NCBI GenBank assembly: GCA_905221105.1
Contig: CAJNBW010000004.1
Coordinates: 1 to 64,000 of the forward strand
Source of the DNA: a bacterium
GTDB lineage: Bacteria > Bacillota > Bacilli > Lactobacillales > Streptococcaceae
Direction: 5' to 3'
Length of the DNA: 64,000 bases
Every line of letters begins with the position of its first letter. Within the stretch, counting starts at the first letter, position 1. A model generated the notes under the pieces. That model had not been told where the DNA came from and did no database searches. It worked only from the letters and a program-made list of their open reading frames with translations. This document shows positions 55,444-64,000 of the stretch, piece after piece. The position numbers and the translations under genes are program-made.

Positions 55444-56389
55444 AAGCAAACATAGCAAGCTCTTCTGGCTTCTCATTATTCTGGCCATCGGAGCTTGTCT
55501 TCTCTACTTTTGGCCCATCACCCATCTATCTGCCTTTGCTTGGAAGTTGCGTTCCCAAAAGGTTGTCGTTTATCTCTTGGTAGCCATCGCGACTGGGATT
55601 TCGACCATTAGTTTTCAAACCCTAACGGAAAATCGCTTCCTGACACCTAGTATTTTAGGAATCGAGTCCTTCTATGTTCTACTACAAACTCTGCTACTAG
55701 TTTTTGAAAGCAAATTTCTTCAACTTGGGAAGTCTCCTATCTTAGAATTTCTAGTCTTGCTTCTGCTCCAATCCCTCTTCTTTCTCGCCTTACAAGGCTA
55801 CTTGAAGACACTGATGAAGCAAGACCTAGTCTTCATTCTGCTGATCTGTCTAGCGCTCGGAAGTCTCTTTCGAAATATCAGTACCTTCCTTCAGGTTCTG
55901 ATGGATCCAAATGAATACGATAAACTGCAGAACAGTCTCTTTGCTTCCTTTCAGCATCTCAACACTCCCATCCTAGCCATCGGTTCTCTGATCATCCTCG
56001 CTTTGACAATCTTTTTCTTTCGAAAAGCAGTCATTCTGGATGTCTTGCACCTGCAAAGAGAAACGGCTCAGATACTGGGACTCGATGTTGAAAAAGAACA
56101 GAGAGAACTCCTCTGGGGCATCGTGCTTTTGACCTCAACGGCCACTGCCTTGGTAGGGCCTATGGCCTTCTTCGGCTTTATGCTGGCCAATCTCACCTAC
56201 CTGATTGTCAAAGATTATCGGCACAAGTTGCTCTTTATCGTAGCCATTCTGATTGGATTTATTAGTTTGACCTTGGGGCAAGCCCTTATCGAACGAGTCT
56301 TTGCACTAGAAATTCGCATCAGCATGATTATTGAGAGCGTTGGAGGTCTCTTATTCTTTATCTTACTTTACAGGAGGGCGCGTCGGTGA
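55433..56389 (+). CDS. piuC: Iron-compound ABC transporter permease PiuC
   Basis: A 318-residue second FecCD-type permease. It has the helices LFWLLIILAIGACLLYF and VVVYLLVAIATGISTISF, the coupling loop GPMAFFGFMLANLTYLIVK, and the end ESVGGLLFFILLYRRARR. The ATG at 55433 with GGAGAGGGG upstream overlaps piuB. It forms the heterodimeric membrane channel with PiuB. Confidence 0.92.
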   Translation: MQSKSKHSKLFWLLIILAIGACLLYFWPITHLSAFAWKLRSQKVVVYLLVAIATGISTISFQTLTENRFLTPSILGIESFYVLLQTLLLVFESKFLQLGKSPILEFLVLLLLQSLFFLALQGYLKTLMKQDLVFILLICLALGSLFRNISTFLQVLMDPNEYDKLQNSLFASFQHLNTPILAIGSLIILALTIFFFRKAVILDVLHLQRETAQILGLDVEKEQRELLWGIVLLTSTATALVGPMAFFGFMLANLTYLIVKDYRHKLLFIVAILIGFISLTLGQALIERVFALEIRISMIIESVGGLLFFILLYRRARR

Positions 56390-57138
56390 AACTGGAAAAC
56401 ATTGACAAATCCATTCAAAAACAGGTTATTTTGCAAGGAATTACCCTTGAAGTCAGTCCTCAGAAACTAACTGCCTTTATTGGTCCAAATGGTGCTGGAA
56501 AATCGACTCTCCTCTCCATCATGAGCAGACTGACCAAGAAAGATCAGGGAATTCTCAGTATCAAAGGCCGTGAAATCGAGTGTTGGAATTCGCAAGAACT
56601 GGCCAAAGAACTCACCATCCTAAAGCAGAAGATCAATTACCAAGCCAAATTGACTGTTGAAGAACTGGTCAGCTTTGGACGTTTTCCCTACAGTCGAGGT
56701 CGACTGAAGGCAGAAGACTGGGAAAAAATTCGAGAAACTCTGGACTATCTGGAACTGACCAACTTAAAAGACCGCTATATCGATAGCCTATCTGGCGGAC
56801 AGCTTCAACGTGTCTTTATCGCCATGGTACTGGCCCAGGATACAGACTTTATCTTGCTGGACGAACCGCTTAACAATCTTGATATCAAGCAAAGCGTCAG
56901 CATGATGCAGATTCTTCGGCGACTGGTGAAAGAACTAGGTAAGACCATTATCATTGTCCTCCACGATATTAACATGGCCAGTCAATATGCGGATGAAATT
57001 GTTGCCTTCAAGGACGGCCAAGTCTTTCGCAAGGGAACCACAAATCAAATCATGCAGGCTGACCTGCTCAGTCAACTTTACGAGATTCCCATCACACTGG
57101 CGGATATCAATGGCAAAAAGATCTGTATCTATAGCTAG
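56386..57138 (+). CDS. piuD: Iron-compound ABC transporter ATPase PiuD
   Basis: A 250-residue ATPase starting with GTG, four bases overlapping piuC and preceded by AGGAGGG. It has Walker A GPNGAGKST (about 33-41), signature LSGGQLQR near 135, Walker B FILLDEPLNNLD and switch histidine in VLHDINMA. It energises the PiuBC permease. Confidence 0.95.
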   Translation: MKLENIDKSIQKQVILQGITLEVSPQKLTAFIGPNGAGKSTLLSIMSRLTKKDQGILSIKGREIECWNSQELAKELTILKQKINYQAKLTVEELVSFGRFPYSRGRLKAEDWEKIRETLDYLELTNLKDRYIDSLSGGQLQRVFIAMVLAQDTDFILLDEPLNNLDIKQSVSMMQILRRLVKELGKTIIIVLHDINMASQYADEIVAFKDGQVFRKGTTNQIMQADLLSQLYEIPITLADINGKKICIYS

Positions 57139-57237
57139 TAACTCAGAAACTCGAGTTAGAGAACCCTCAGTCTATTAGCTAACAAGCCTATCTAAGAGAC
57201 TCCCTACATCGTTATCACATTTTAAAAAGGAGAAATC

Positions 57238-58203
57238 ATGAAAACATCCCTTAAATTTTATCTTACTGCCCTAGTGGCCAGTTTCTTGCTCCTACTTGGT
57301 GCATGTAGTACAAACTCAAGCAATAGTAAGACGGAGTCAAGTAGCTCTGCTCCAACAGAGGTAACCATTAAAAGTTCACTAGGTGTAGTCACACTTTCAA
57401 AAGTCCCTGAAAAGATTGTGACCTTTGACCTCGGTGCTGCGGATACTATTCGCGCTTTAGGTTTTGAAAAGAATATCGTCGGAATGCCTACAAAAACTGT
57501 TCCGACTTATCTTAAAGACCTAGCTGGAAAAGTTAAAAATGTTGGTTCTATGGTTGAGCCAGACCTAGAAGCCCTTGCTGCTCTTGAACCAGACCTAATT
57601 ATCGCTTCACCACGTACCCAAAAATTCGTAGATAAGTTCAACGAAATCGCTCCGACTGTTCTCTTCCAAGCAAGCAAGGACGACTACTGGACTTCTACCA
57701 AGGATAATATCGAATCCTTAGCAAGCGCCTTTGGTGAAACTGGTACACAGAAAGCCAAAGAAGAATTGGCTAAGCTAGACAAGAGCATCCAAGAAGTCGC
57801 AACTAAAAATGAAAGTTCTGACAAAAAAGCCCTTGCCATCCTCCTCAACGAGGGAAAAATGGCAGCCTTTGGTGCCCAATCTCGTTTCTCTTTCTTGTAC
57901 CAAACCTTGAAATTCAAGCCAACTGACACTCAATTTGAAGACTCTCGCCACGGACAAGAAGTCAGTTTTGAAAGTGTCAAAGAAATCAATCCTGACATCC
58001 TCTTTGTCATCAACCGTACCCTTGCCATCGGTGGCGACAACTCTAGCAACGATGGCGTCCTAGAAAATGCCCTCATCGCTGAAACTCCTGCCTCTAAAAA
58101 TGGTAAGATTATCCAACTAACACCAGACCTCTGGTATCTAAGTGGTGGCGGGCTTGAATCAACTAAACTCATGATTGAAGACGCACAAAAAGCTTTGAAA
58201 TAA
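57238..58203 (+). CDS. piuA: Iron-compound binding lipoprotein PiuA
   Basis: A 321-residue substrate-binding lipoprotein. The lipobox LLGACSTN puts the lipidated cysteine near residue 22. A Ser/Asn/Thr-rich linker and a two-lobe FepB/FhuD-like periplasmic-binding domain joined by a helix follow (VTFDLGAADTIRALG; VEPDLEALAALEPDLIIAS; LLNEGKMAAFGAQSRF). It is the last gene of the operon, 99 bases after piuD, with AAGGAG before the ATG. Confidence 0.95.
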   Translation: MKTSLKFYLTALVASFLLLLGACSTNSSNSKTESSSSAPTEVTIKSSLGVVTLSKVPEKIVTFDLGAADTIRALGFEKNIVGMPTKTVPTYLKDLAGKVKNVGSMVEPDLEALAALEPDLIIASPRTQKFVDKFNEIAPTVLFQASKDDYWTSTKDNIESLASAFGETGTQKAKEELAKLDKSIQEVATKNESSDKKALAILLNEGKMAAFGAQSRFSFLYQTLKFKPTDTQFEDSRHGQEVSFESVKEINPDILFVINRTLAIGGDNSSNDGVLENALIAETPASKNGKIIQLTPDLWYLSGGGLESTKLMIEDAQKALK

Positions 58204-58239
58204 GCCGCTTCAAACTCAATTTAAGTAAAATTTTGACAT

Positions 58240-58292
58240 TCTAAAACGCATCCTATCAAGTTTACTCAAACCTGATAAGATGCGTTTTTATC
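58240..58292. terminator. Terminator of the piu operon
   Basis: Long stem AAAACGCATCCTATCA/TGATAAGATGCGTTTT with a T-run on the plus strand, between convergent piuA and yidD. Confidence 0.85.
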
Positions 58293-58315
58293 ATTTTGAA
58301 ACCTTTTGCCCAACC

Positions 58316-58558
58316 TCATTTTCCTTCTTGATTCCGTTTAAGGGAAAAGTGGTCTGGGACGGAGTCCTTGCCTGTTTTCGACCAGGGATGGCAACGTAGA
58401 ATCCGAGCCAAGCCCATCAAGACACCCTTGAAGCCATGTTTTTCAATAGCCTGAATCATGTAGTTGGAACAAGTCGGCTCAAAACGACAAGAGGGGGGAA
58501 AGGCTGGCGAGATAAAACGTTGGTATAAGCGCACAGGCGCTATTAAAATTCGTTTCAT
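58316..58558 (-). CDS. yidD: Membrane protein insertion efficiency factor YidD
   Basis: An 80-residue YidD with the conserved core [20 protein letters not shown] and [16 protein letters not shown]. It helps YidC-dependent membrane insertion. It starts one base from the rluB stop and is the last gene of the scp-rluB cluster. Confidence 0.95.
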   Translation of the reverse strand: MKRILIAPVRLYQRFISPAFPPSCRFEPTCSNYMIQAIEKHGFKGVLMGLARILRCHPWSKTGKDSVPDHFSLKRNQEGK

Positions 58559-59280
58559 TATTTCTTGGTTACAGCCATGGTGTGTAGTTGGCTGATTTCT
58601 TTTTTGTTAAGACGACGCGATTCACCTGGACGAAGGCCTGTCAAGTCTAGATGTCCAAAACGGGTCCGTGACAACTTGTCCACTTGAAGACCGACAGCTT
58701 CAAACATTTTTTTAACCTGATGGTTACGCCCTTCATGGATTGTCAATTGGACTACTGAGCGATTTTTAACGGGGTCCACTTTGAGAATCTCGTAAACAGC
58801 TGGCTTGGTTTTCTTACCATCAATCTCAAGTCCACGGGTCAAGGGGCGGAGATTATCCTTATTGGCCACACCTTTAACACGCGCAACATAAACCTTGTCA
58901 ATCTCATTACGGGGGTGAATCATTTCATCCGTAAAATCCCCATCATTGGTCAAAATCAAAACGCCTGATGTATCCCAGTCCAAACGTCCAACTGGGTAAA
59001 TGCGCTCTTTTACATTGGGCAAGAGGTCGACGACAGTCTTACGACCCTTATCATCTGTCACACTGGAAATGACACCGCGTGGTTTATTAAGCAGATAGTA
59101 GACCTTTTCTTCGTTGTAGATTGGTTGACCTTCCACTTCGACCTTGTCTCCTGACTTGATGGTGGTTGCGAGTTCACGCACCACTTGGCCATTGACCGTC
59201 ACCAAGCCCTGCTTGATCAACTCTTCTGCTTTTCTCCTACTGGCCACACCTGCGTGGGCAATATATTTATTGATTCTCAT
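58558..59280 (-). CDS. rluB: Ribosomal large subunit pseudouridine synthase B
   Basis: A 240-residue RsuA/RluB pseudouridine synthase with an S4 RNA-binding domain (1-60: [20 protein letters not shown]) and a catalytic domain with the aspartate in [19 protein letters not shown] (about 100-110). It modifies 23S rRNA. It overlaps scpB by 14 bases, as in other streptococci. Confidence 0.95.
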   Translation of the reverse strand: MRINKYIAHAGVASRRKAEELIKQGLVTVNGQVVRELATTIKSGDKVEVEGQPIYNEEKVYYLLNKPRGVISSVTDDKGRKTVVDLLPNVKERIYPVGRLDWDTSGVLILTNDGDFTDEMIHPRNEIDKVYVARVKGVANKDNLRPLTRGLEIDGKKTKPAVYEILKVDPVKNRSVVQLTIHEGRNHQVKKMFEAVGLQVDKLSRTRFGHLDLTGLRPGESRRLNKKEISQLHTMAVTKK

Positions 59281-59836
59281 CTTCTTCTATCCTTTCACCA
59301 AATAATTGGCTTTCTTGGGCTTGAATCTCAAGCTCATCAATCACTGGTAATTCTTCCAAATGGTTAATTCCCATGTAATCTAGGAAATAATCTGTAGTCA
59401 CATAGAGGTTGGGGCGCCCCAAGACTTCTTTTTTCCCGTCTTCTTTAATCAAGTCAAAAGCCTGCAACTTTGCCAAAGCCCCACTCGAGTTAACCCCACG
59501 AATAGCATCAATCTCTATCCGTGTGATGGGTTGCTTGTAGGCAACGATGGACAAGGTCTCAAGGGCAGCCCGAGACAAACTCTGGTTGATAGGCGCCTTG
59601 GAATATTCCTTCAAGATCTCTGCAAATTGAGGCTTGGTCACCAATCTATAAGCGCCCCCTGTCTCAATCAGAGCCAAACTGGAATCTGGGTCCTTTTCAT
59701 ACTTCTGGACTAATTTTTCTAAACTCTGTTGGATACCTGTCGGTGGTAGAGAGAGGAGTTCAGCTAACTGACGGACCCTAATCCCATCTTCACCCGCTAC
59801 AAACAAGAGCGCTTCTATTTTTGCTAAAGTACTCAT
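59267..59836 (-). CDS. scpB: Segregation and condensation protein B
   Basis: A 189-residue ScpB made of two winged-helix domains ([53 protein letters not shown]). It is part of the SMC-ScpAB condensin that organises and segregates the chromosome. It lies 18 bases after scpA. Confidence 0.96.
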   Translation of the reverse strand: MSTLAKIEALLFVAGEDGIRVRQLAELLSLPPTGIQQSLEKLVQKYEKDPDSSLALIETGGAYRLVTKPQFAEILKEYSKAPINQSLSRAALETLSIVAYKQPITRIEIDAIRGVNSSGALAKLQAFDLIKEDGKKEVLGRPNLYVTTDYFLDYMGINHLEELPVIDELEIQAQESQLFGERIEEDENQ

Positions 59837-59854
59837 CTTTCCTCTCTATCAAGT

Positions 59855-60583
59855 TTAGCTTTGTGCCACTTGACTTTCTTCCTTCTTTTCCATGAGATAG
59901 ATATCTCCGAAACTCTCCTCTTGCAAGAGGATCAGTTCCTGAGTTTTGATTAACTCTAGGGTTGCCAAAAAGAGGGTAATGACCTCTTGGACATTCTGGG
60001 CTTCCTTGAATAAATCCTGCAAGCGCAACTGATCTCGTCCAGTCAAGGACTCTTTCACGACGACCATCATGTCCTCAATCTTATACTCATCCCGCAGGAT
60101 AGTTGTATGATTCTGAGCAAACTCCTCTTTTTTCTTGGCTAGGATATTTGAAAAAGCCAAAAAGAGGTCAATGGTCGTCCTGTCATGAACAAGCTCCGCA
60201 TCTTCGTAAATCAACTCTGTCGGTGCTTTGGAATAGTACTGGGCCCGTTCTTGGTGCTTGACTTCCAAGTGCTCCCCCAAGAGCTTGAACTTGCGGTATT
60301 CTTCGATTTGAGAGAGAAGGTCCTGCTCCAGATCATCCTCCAAGTCTATCACTTCTGCCACCTTTGGAAGAAGCTTGCGACTCTTAATCAGCATGAGCTG
60401 ACTGGCCATGACCATGTACTCACCCGTCACTTCTAGACGCATGGCCTGCAAGGTTGAGACATAGGCTAGATACTGTTCGATAACTTCCGTAATGGGCACA
60501 TCGTAGATATCCATCTGGTACTTAGAAACCAAGTGCAAAAGCAAGTCCAGGGGCCCTTCAAAATCTTTTAATTTAATATCCAT
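59855..60583 (-). CDS. scpA: Segregation and condensation protein A
   Basis: A 242-residue kleisin ScpA: N-terminal SMC-binding helices ([19 protein letters not shown]), a charged middle and a C-terminal winged helix ([19 protein letters not shown]). It bridges the SMC heads with ScpB. Its start overlaps the xerD-like stop by one base. Confidence 0.96.
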   Translation of the reverse strand: MDIKLKDFEGPLDLLLHLVSKYQMDIYDVPITEVIEQYLAYVSTLQAMRLEVTGEYMVMASQLMLIKSRKLLPKVAEVIDLEDDLEQDLLSQIEEYRKFKLLGEHLEVKHQERAQYYSKAPTELIYEDAELVHDRTTIDLFLAFSNILAKKKEEFAQNHTTILRDEYKIEDMMVVVKESLTGRDQLRLQDLFKEAQNVQEVITLFLATLELIKTQELILLQEESFGDIYLMEKKEESQVAQS

Positions 60584-61323
60584 TATCTATATTTTTCTAA
60601 GGTCAGGACTGTTTTTAATCCTAATTTTTTTGCAATTTCGTACAAATCGACCTTGTTTTCTATTTGTCTTAGAATGAACTGTTCCCGTAGGGCTTGGGCT
60701 GATAAGGTTGGGAAACCTTTCTCCTTGACAAAGGACTCCAATTGACGGAAGGCCCACTGACGAGAATAAGCTTTCCCTGCCCTTTCAAAGAGGTAGGTCT
60801 GTCCCATCAAGGGTTCTAGCTCTGAAAGCAAGGTTGTGGGAATGGTGACAATCCTCTGTTGGGAAGCCTTGCTGATTCGCAACACCTGAAAATCCAGATT
60901 GATATCTGCAACCTTAAGGGTTAAAATCTCACTCGGCAAGAGCCCTATTTCCAAGATAAGAAGCGCCAGCAAGCGTCCTTCTGGATAATTACTTTCCTGC
61001 CAAAAAGAGTCTAGGACTAATAGTTCCGGCTTTTCAGTCTTCTTTTCAGCTTGTTTGGCTAATTCCAAACGGTAAAAGCTGTCCACTTCTCCTTTTTGAT
61101 AGAGAAAGTAGAGAAATTGATTACAAGCCGAAATCTTTCGTTTCTGGGCACTAATTTTTAGATTGGCTAGCTGGGCTTGGTAAATCTTGAGACTGGTCTC
61201 CGAAATCCGCTCGCCCACAACGTCTAAAAATTGCTCCAAATCATACTTATAGGACTGCTTGGAATTGGCAGACAATCCCTGTTTTTCCTCTAAAAAGGCT
61301 GAAATCCTGTCTCTCATTTGCAT
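60583..61323 (-). CDS. XerD-like tyrosine recombinase family protein, catalytic set incomplete
   Basis: A 246-residue protein with a SAM-like N-terminal core-binding domain ([20 protein letters not shown]) and a phage-integrase fold. The first catalytic arginine (GLRxSE in active enzymes) is leucine here (GLLPSEI). The HxLRH motif reads QALREQF, keeping only the arginine, and the GH pair is GL. The terminal tyrosine (LEKYR) remains. This matches the streptococcal XerD-like protein encoded with scpAB, which is not the XerS dif recombinase. It probably acts as a DNA-binding protein (inference). Confidence 0.88.
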   Translation of the reverse strand: MQMRDRISAFLEEKQGLSANSKQSYKYDLEQFLDVVGERISETSLKIYQAQLANLKISAQKRKISACNQFLYFLYQKGEVDSFYRLELAKQAEKKTEKPELLVLDSFWQESNYPEGRLLALLILEIGLLPSEILTLKVADINLDFQVLRISKASQQRIVTIPTTLLSELEPLMGQTYLFERAGKAYSRQWAFRQLESFVKEKGFPTLSAQALREQFILRQIENKVDLYEIAKKLGLKTVLTLEKYR

Positions 61324-61775
61324 CGAATCTCATATTCCTTACTAAAGTCATGCAAGAGAGCATTGACTGCCTTGAGGATAGATTTGCGCGTAATAATCCC
61401 TTGGAAAATCCCCTCTGCGTCCACAACCGGTAAGAAAGACTCATCTACCAACTTGTGCAAGACCTCCGTAATGGTAAAATCTGGCGAAACAACCGCTACG
61501 TCCCTTTTCGTCATGTGGACAATGTCCGTATCTGCCATGATCTCTTGACTCAGGTCATGCTCCATCTGATAAGCCATAATATCTCTGAGCCCAATAGTCC
61601 CAACAAACTGCTTTTCATCTGTCACAACAGGAACACGGGTATAGGTCATCTGACTGAGCAAGAGGGTCGCATGATCCGCATTGTGGGTATCAATCAAAAC
61701 AGCTAGATTTTCAGCAGGGGTCAAAAAAGTTTCCTCTTGACCCAGCAAGAAAGTCTCAAACTCCTTGGCAATCAT
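61314..61775 (-). CDS. cbpB: CBS-domain protein, cyclic-di-AMP-binding CbpB/DarB type
   Basis: A 153-residue protein consisting of a tandem CBS pair (about 20-75: TLLLSQMTYTRVPVVTDEKQ; about 85-145: LHKLVDESFLPVVDAEGIFQ). Relatives (DarB in Bacillus, CbpB in Listeria) bind c-di-AMP and control the stringent enzyme Rel and pyruvate carboxylase. Binding here is inferred. It overlaps both neighbours by a few bases, so translation is coupled through the cluster. Confidence 0.82.
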   Translation of the reverse strand: MIAKEFETFLLGQEETFLTPAENLAVLIDTHNADHATLLLSQMTYTRVPVVTDEKQFVGTIGLRDIMAYQMEHDLSQEIMADTDIVHMTKRDVAVVSPDFTITEVLHKLVDESFLPVVDAEGIFQGIITRKSILKAVNALLHDFSKEYEIRCK

Positions 61776-62293
61776 CGGCTAAACTCCTTGGACAAGCCCG
61801 GATACACCTCATGGTCTCGTGTCAAAAAGTCCACTTTGAAGTAACTGTCATCAATCTCCACACGAGCATAGAGACATTCTCTGATGGTACCACGTGGTTG
61901 ACTGATAGAGCCTGGATTTAGAAAAAGAGTCTTTCCTTCCATCCAAGCATTTGGCACATGCAAGTGACCATAGAGGCAGATATCGGCCTCTTCTTCCTGA
62001 GCCCAGTAGTCCAACTTTTGAAAGTTGAAATTGATGTCAAACAGGTGTCCATGGGTTTGGATAATCTTGGTCGAACCAAGCTCAGTCACCAAACGTTCTG
62101 GGTAACCTGCATAGAAGTCCATATTCCCTTTAACAACACAGATGCCTTCCCAAAGGGGAGAATCAGGACGCAGTTCAGAATCGCCGTTATGAAAAACGGC
62201 GTCAACTTTGCCCACATAGCGATCACGGATTTCTTCCACAATCAAGCTATCGCCATGAGAATCGCTCATTACAATGATGGTTTGCTTTGCCAT
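61772..62293 (-). CDS. YfcE/MJ0936 family metallophosphoesterase
   Basis: A 173-residue calcineurin-like phosphodiesterase. All metal motifs are seen: MSDSHGD (D, H), FHNGDSE, VKGNMD, QTHGHLF and YGHLHVPN. Members hydrolyse phosphodiesters in vitro; the natural substrate is unknown. It overlaps the rdgB end by 25 bases and the CBS gene by four, within the murI-to-yidD cluster. Confidence 0.92.
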   Translation of the reverse strand: MAKQTIIVMSDSHGDSLIVEEIRDRYVGKVDAVFHNGDSELRPDSPLWEGICVVKGNMDFYAGYPERLVTELGSTKIIQTHGHLFDINFNFQKLDYWAQEEEADICLYGHLHVPNAWMEGKTLFLNPGSISQPRGTIRECLYARVEIDDSYFKVDFLTRDHEVYPGLSKEFSR

Positions 62294-63240
62294 GATGGAA
62301 ATACCTCCAAAAGTTTCTTAACGGCTAAGGCACGGTGAGATTGACTATTTTTTTCTTCAAGGGTTAATTCAGCTGAGGACTTGCCTGTCTCTCCTACAAG
62401 GAAGAGAGGATCGTAACCAAATCCATTTTCACCCTTAGGTTCAAAGTTAATGTAGCCTGGCCAGTCTGCTTCAACAACCAAACTTTCCTTGTTTGCGCTG
62501 GCTACGACTAGGGTTGTATGGAATTGAGCCGAGCGGTCCTTGAGTTCAAAGACCATGGCCAATTCGTGCAAGAGTTTGGCATTGTTTTCACGGTCAGTTG
62601 CTCCCACACCTGCGAAACGAGCTGACCAGACACCTGGCAAGCCACCAAGGACATCGACTTTAAGTCCAGAATCATCTGCCAAAACCATCTTGCCTGTTAA
62701 CTGTGAAATGGTTTCTGCCTTGAGGCGGGCATTTTCTTCAAAGGTCATGCCTGTTTCTGCTACTTCAGGTAGGTCAGGATAGTCATTGAGATTTTCCACA
62801 TCATAGCCTAACTTGTCAAAGATAGCTCGAAATTCCTTGGTCTTTCCCTCGTTACGAGTCGCAATCAACAAGGTTTCTCTGACCTTGTTTGTCTCAAAGA
62901 AATCATGAACATTGACCCCTTCTTTGGGCAATTCCACATACAAGAGTTGCCCATTTTCAACCAAAAGCAAAGCTCCCTGACGTTGGATGACTTCTAGATT
63001 GCGACCTGCTTCTTGGTTTAGTATATCTACCACAAAAGACAATAAACGGTAGCGAGAACCATAGCGTAAAACAGTAACCGAAATCGGGAAACCTCGTTCC
63101 TCGTCTCGAAAGATTTTGGCCAATCCAACCAGAGGGAAATCCAAGTCTTCATCAGTCAACGTCCGGACGCCACCAAAAATACTATAGGACCCGACATACC
63201 AGTCCTGGTCATCCTTGTATTCATAAATTTTATTTGTCAT
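62269..63240 (-). CDS. rdgB: Nucleoside-triphosphate diphosphatase (RdgB/Ham1) with streptococcal N-terminal extension
   Basis: A 323-residue protein. The C-terminal ~200 residues are the house-cleaning ITP/XTP diphosphatase ([56 protein letters not shown]). The N-terminal ~120 residues are an extension found in streptococci, function unknown. The ATG at 63240 overlaps the murI stop (ATGA), so it is translated by coupling. Confidence 0.95.
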   Translation of the reverse strand: MTNKIYEYKDDQDWYVGSYSIFGGVRTLTDEDLDFPLVGLAKIFRDEERGFPISVTVLRYGSRYRLLSFVVDILNQEAGRNLEVIQRQGALLLVENGQLLYVELPKEGVNVHDFFETNKVRETLLIATRNEGKTKEFRAIFDKLGYDVENLNDYPDLPEVAETGMTFEENARLKAETISQLTGKMVLADDSGLKVDVLGGLPGVWSARFAGVGATDRENNAKLLHELAMVFELKDRSAQFHTTLVVASANKESLVVEADWPGYINFEPKGENGFGYDPLFLVGETGKSSAELTLEEKNSQSHRALAVKKLLEVFPSWQSKPSL

Positions 63241-64000
63241 AATTCTACATGCTCCACATGAATCTCTTTTTCCAGCCATTCTTCACCTATTTGGGCAAAA
63301 CTTTGGCTGCTAGCTGTTGTGTAAAAACGGTGTTGGAGTGGTCCAGCATCGCGACCACGATTGATTTCAAAATAATTGAGTAAGACTGAGATATCCCGTA
63401 CGCACTCTGCCCCACTATCGATGAGCTGAACCTTTGGCCCCATGACATTTTGAATAATGGGTCTGAGAAGTGGATAATGGGTACAGCCCAAAATCAGGCT
63501 ATCCACCTTTCCTACCAAGGGACGCAGGGTTTCATAGACCACTTTCTTAGTGACACTGGTTGACAGAGCACCGGACTCCACCAAGGGAGCAAACTTGGGA
63601 CAGGCCAAACTCTCCACCTGTAAGTCCGGATCCAGATCATGGATTTTCTGACGATAAATATCTGATTGGACCGTCATAGGGGTTCCAATTACCCCGATTT
63701 TCCCACCTTGACTGGACTTGATGGCTGCCGAAGCTCCTGGCAAAATCACACCTAGAACAGGAATATCTAGTTGAGCCTTGATTTCTTCCCAGACGACCGC
63801 AGTCGCAGTGTTACAAGCAATGACAATCATCTTGACATCCTTGGTCAAGAGAAAATTGACCAGCTGCCAAGTATATTCACGAATTTGCTCAGCAGGACGG
63901 GGACCATAAGGTGCCCGAGCCGAATCTCCAATATAGACGATTTCTTCATGGGGAAGCTGGCGCATGAGCTCACGCACAACGGTCAAGCCCCCGACACCCG
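63237..64000 (-). CDS. murI: Glutamate racemase (5' end beyond the window)
   Basis: The C-terminal 254 codons of MurI, which supplies D-glutamate for peptidoglycan. Both catalytic cysteines are visible: IACNTATA and LGCTHYPLL. The window edge cuts the gene inside the N-terminal [12 protein letters not shown] motif, so about ten residues are missing. It heads the murI-rdgB-phosphoesterase-CBS-xerD-like-scpAB-rluB-yidD cluster. Confidence 0.97.
   Translation of the reverse strand, partial: GVGGLTVVRELMRQLPHEEIVYIGDSARAPYGPRPAEQIREYTWQLVNFLLTKDVKMIVIACNTATAVVWEEIKAQLDIPVLGVILPGASAAIKSSQGGKIGVIGTPMTVQSDIYRQKIHDLDPDLQVESLACPKFAPLVESGALSTSVTKKVVYETLRPLVGKVDSLILGCTHYPLLRPIIQNVMGPKVQLIDSGAECVRDISVLLNYFEINRGRDAGPLQHRFYTTASSQSFAQIGEEWLEKEIHVEHVEL

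Overview
The window is a piece of a Streptococcus chromosome of the mitis group (S. mitis, S. oralis or S. pneumoniae relatives). The 16S 5' end, the SigX cin-box ahead of ssbB, a choline-binding repeat protein, CcrZ beside trmB, a blp-type bacteriocin locus, BOX repeats, the piu iron transporter and near-identity of many proteins to pneumococcal ones as I remember them all point there. Most genes lie on the minus strand. No stretch longer than about 300 bases lacks a gene; the longest intergenic regions (about 200 to 300 bases) hold BlpR-controlled promoters or structured repeats.

Layout: 1-8.8 kb carries the start of an rRNA operon with tRNA-Glu, rlmD/recX (divergent), a DUF402 phosphatase, queH, groESL under CIRCE control, competence gene ssbB, and a ytpR/ytpP/DUF4651 group. 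A secreted choline-binding protein (8.9-10 kb) precedes pyrG with a reiterative-transcription type attenuator, and rpoE. 12.7-16.6 kb is an accessory islet: a primase-helicase fusion, a 58-codon gene following it in frame, a dead copy of that gene on the other side, and a DUF3883 nuclease-like protein. valS, a RhuM-family gene, a small HhH gene and a flavin reductase follow; a T-box leader with a probable valine specifier stands before the flavin reductase rather than directly before valS.

22-31.8 kb contains a DUF1912/DUF438/DUF1858 group, small membrane-protein genes, the rimP-nusA-rnpM-ylxQ-infB-rbfA operon and ccrZ-trmB. 31.9-38.3 kb is a reduced blp locus: BlpR/BlpH regulators, immunity and CPBP protease genes with a tandem duplication, blpT, and three promoters carrying BlpR-type direct repeats of the same geometry, but no pheromone, transporter or bacteriocin genes. 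38.4-49.5 kb holds ecsAB, hit, the hrcA-grpE-dnaK-dnaJ heat-shock genes behind two CIRCE elements, glnRA with a GlnR box, and an aromatic-acid-exporter-like gene. pgk, a Na/Pi transporter and a BOX element follow. 52.8-64 kb has pepA, piuBCDA, and the scpAB cluster from yidD to a truncated murI.

The most unusual signals are: (1) three intergenic copies (25.0, 41.0 and 45.2 kb) of a roughly 120-base element folding as a closed multi-branch structure with compensatory base changes in its stems; (2) the primase-helicase islet bracketed by an intact and a dead copy of a small gene; (3) the orphan blp regulatory circuit; (4) a T-box separated from valS by three genes; (5) two genes whose -10 boxes sit 6-7 bases before the start codon (leaderless mRNAs); and (6) a 43-codon ORF overlapping the start of dnaJ, which has no ribosome site of its own.
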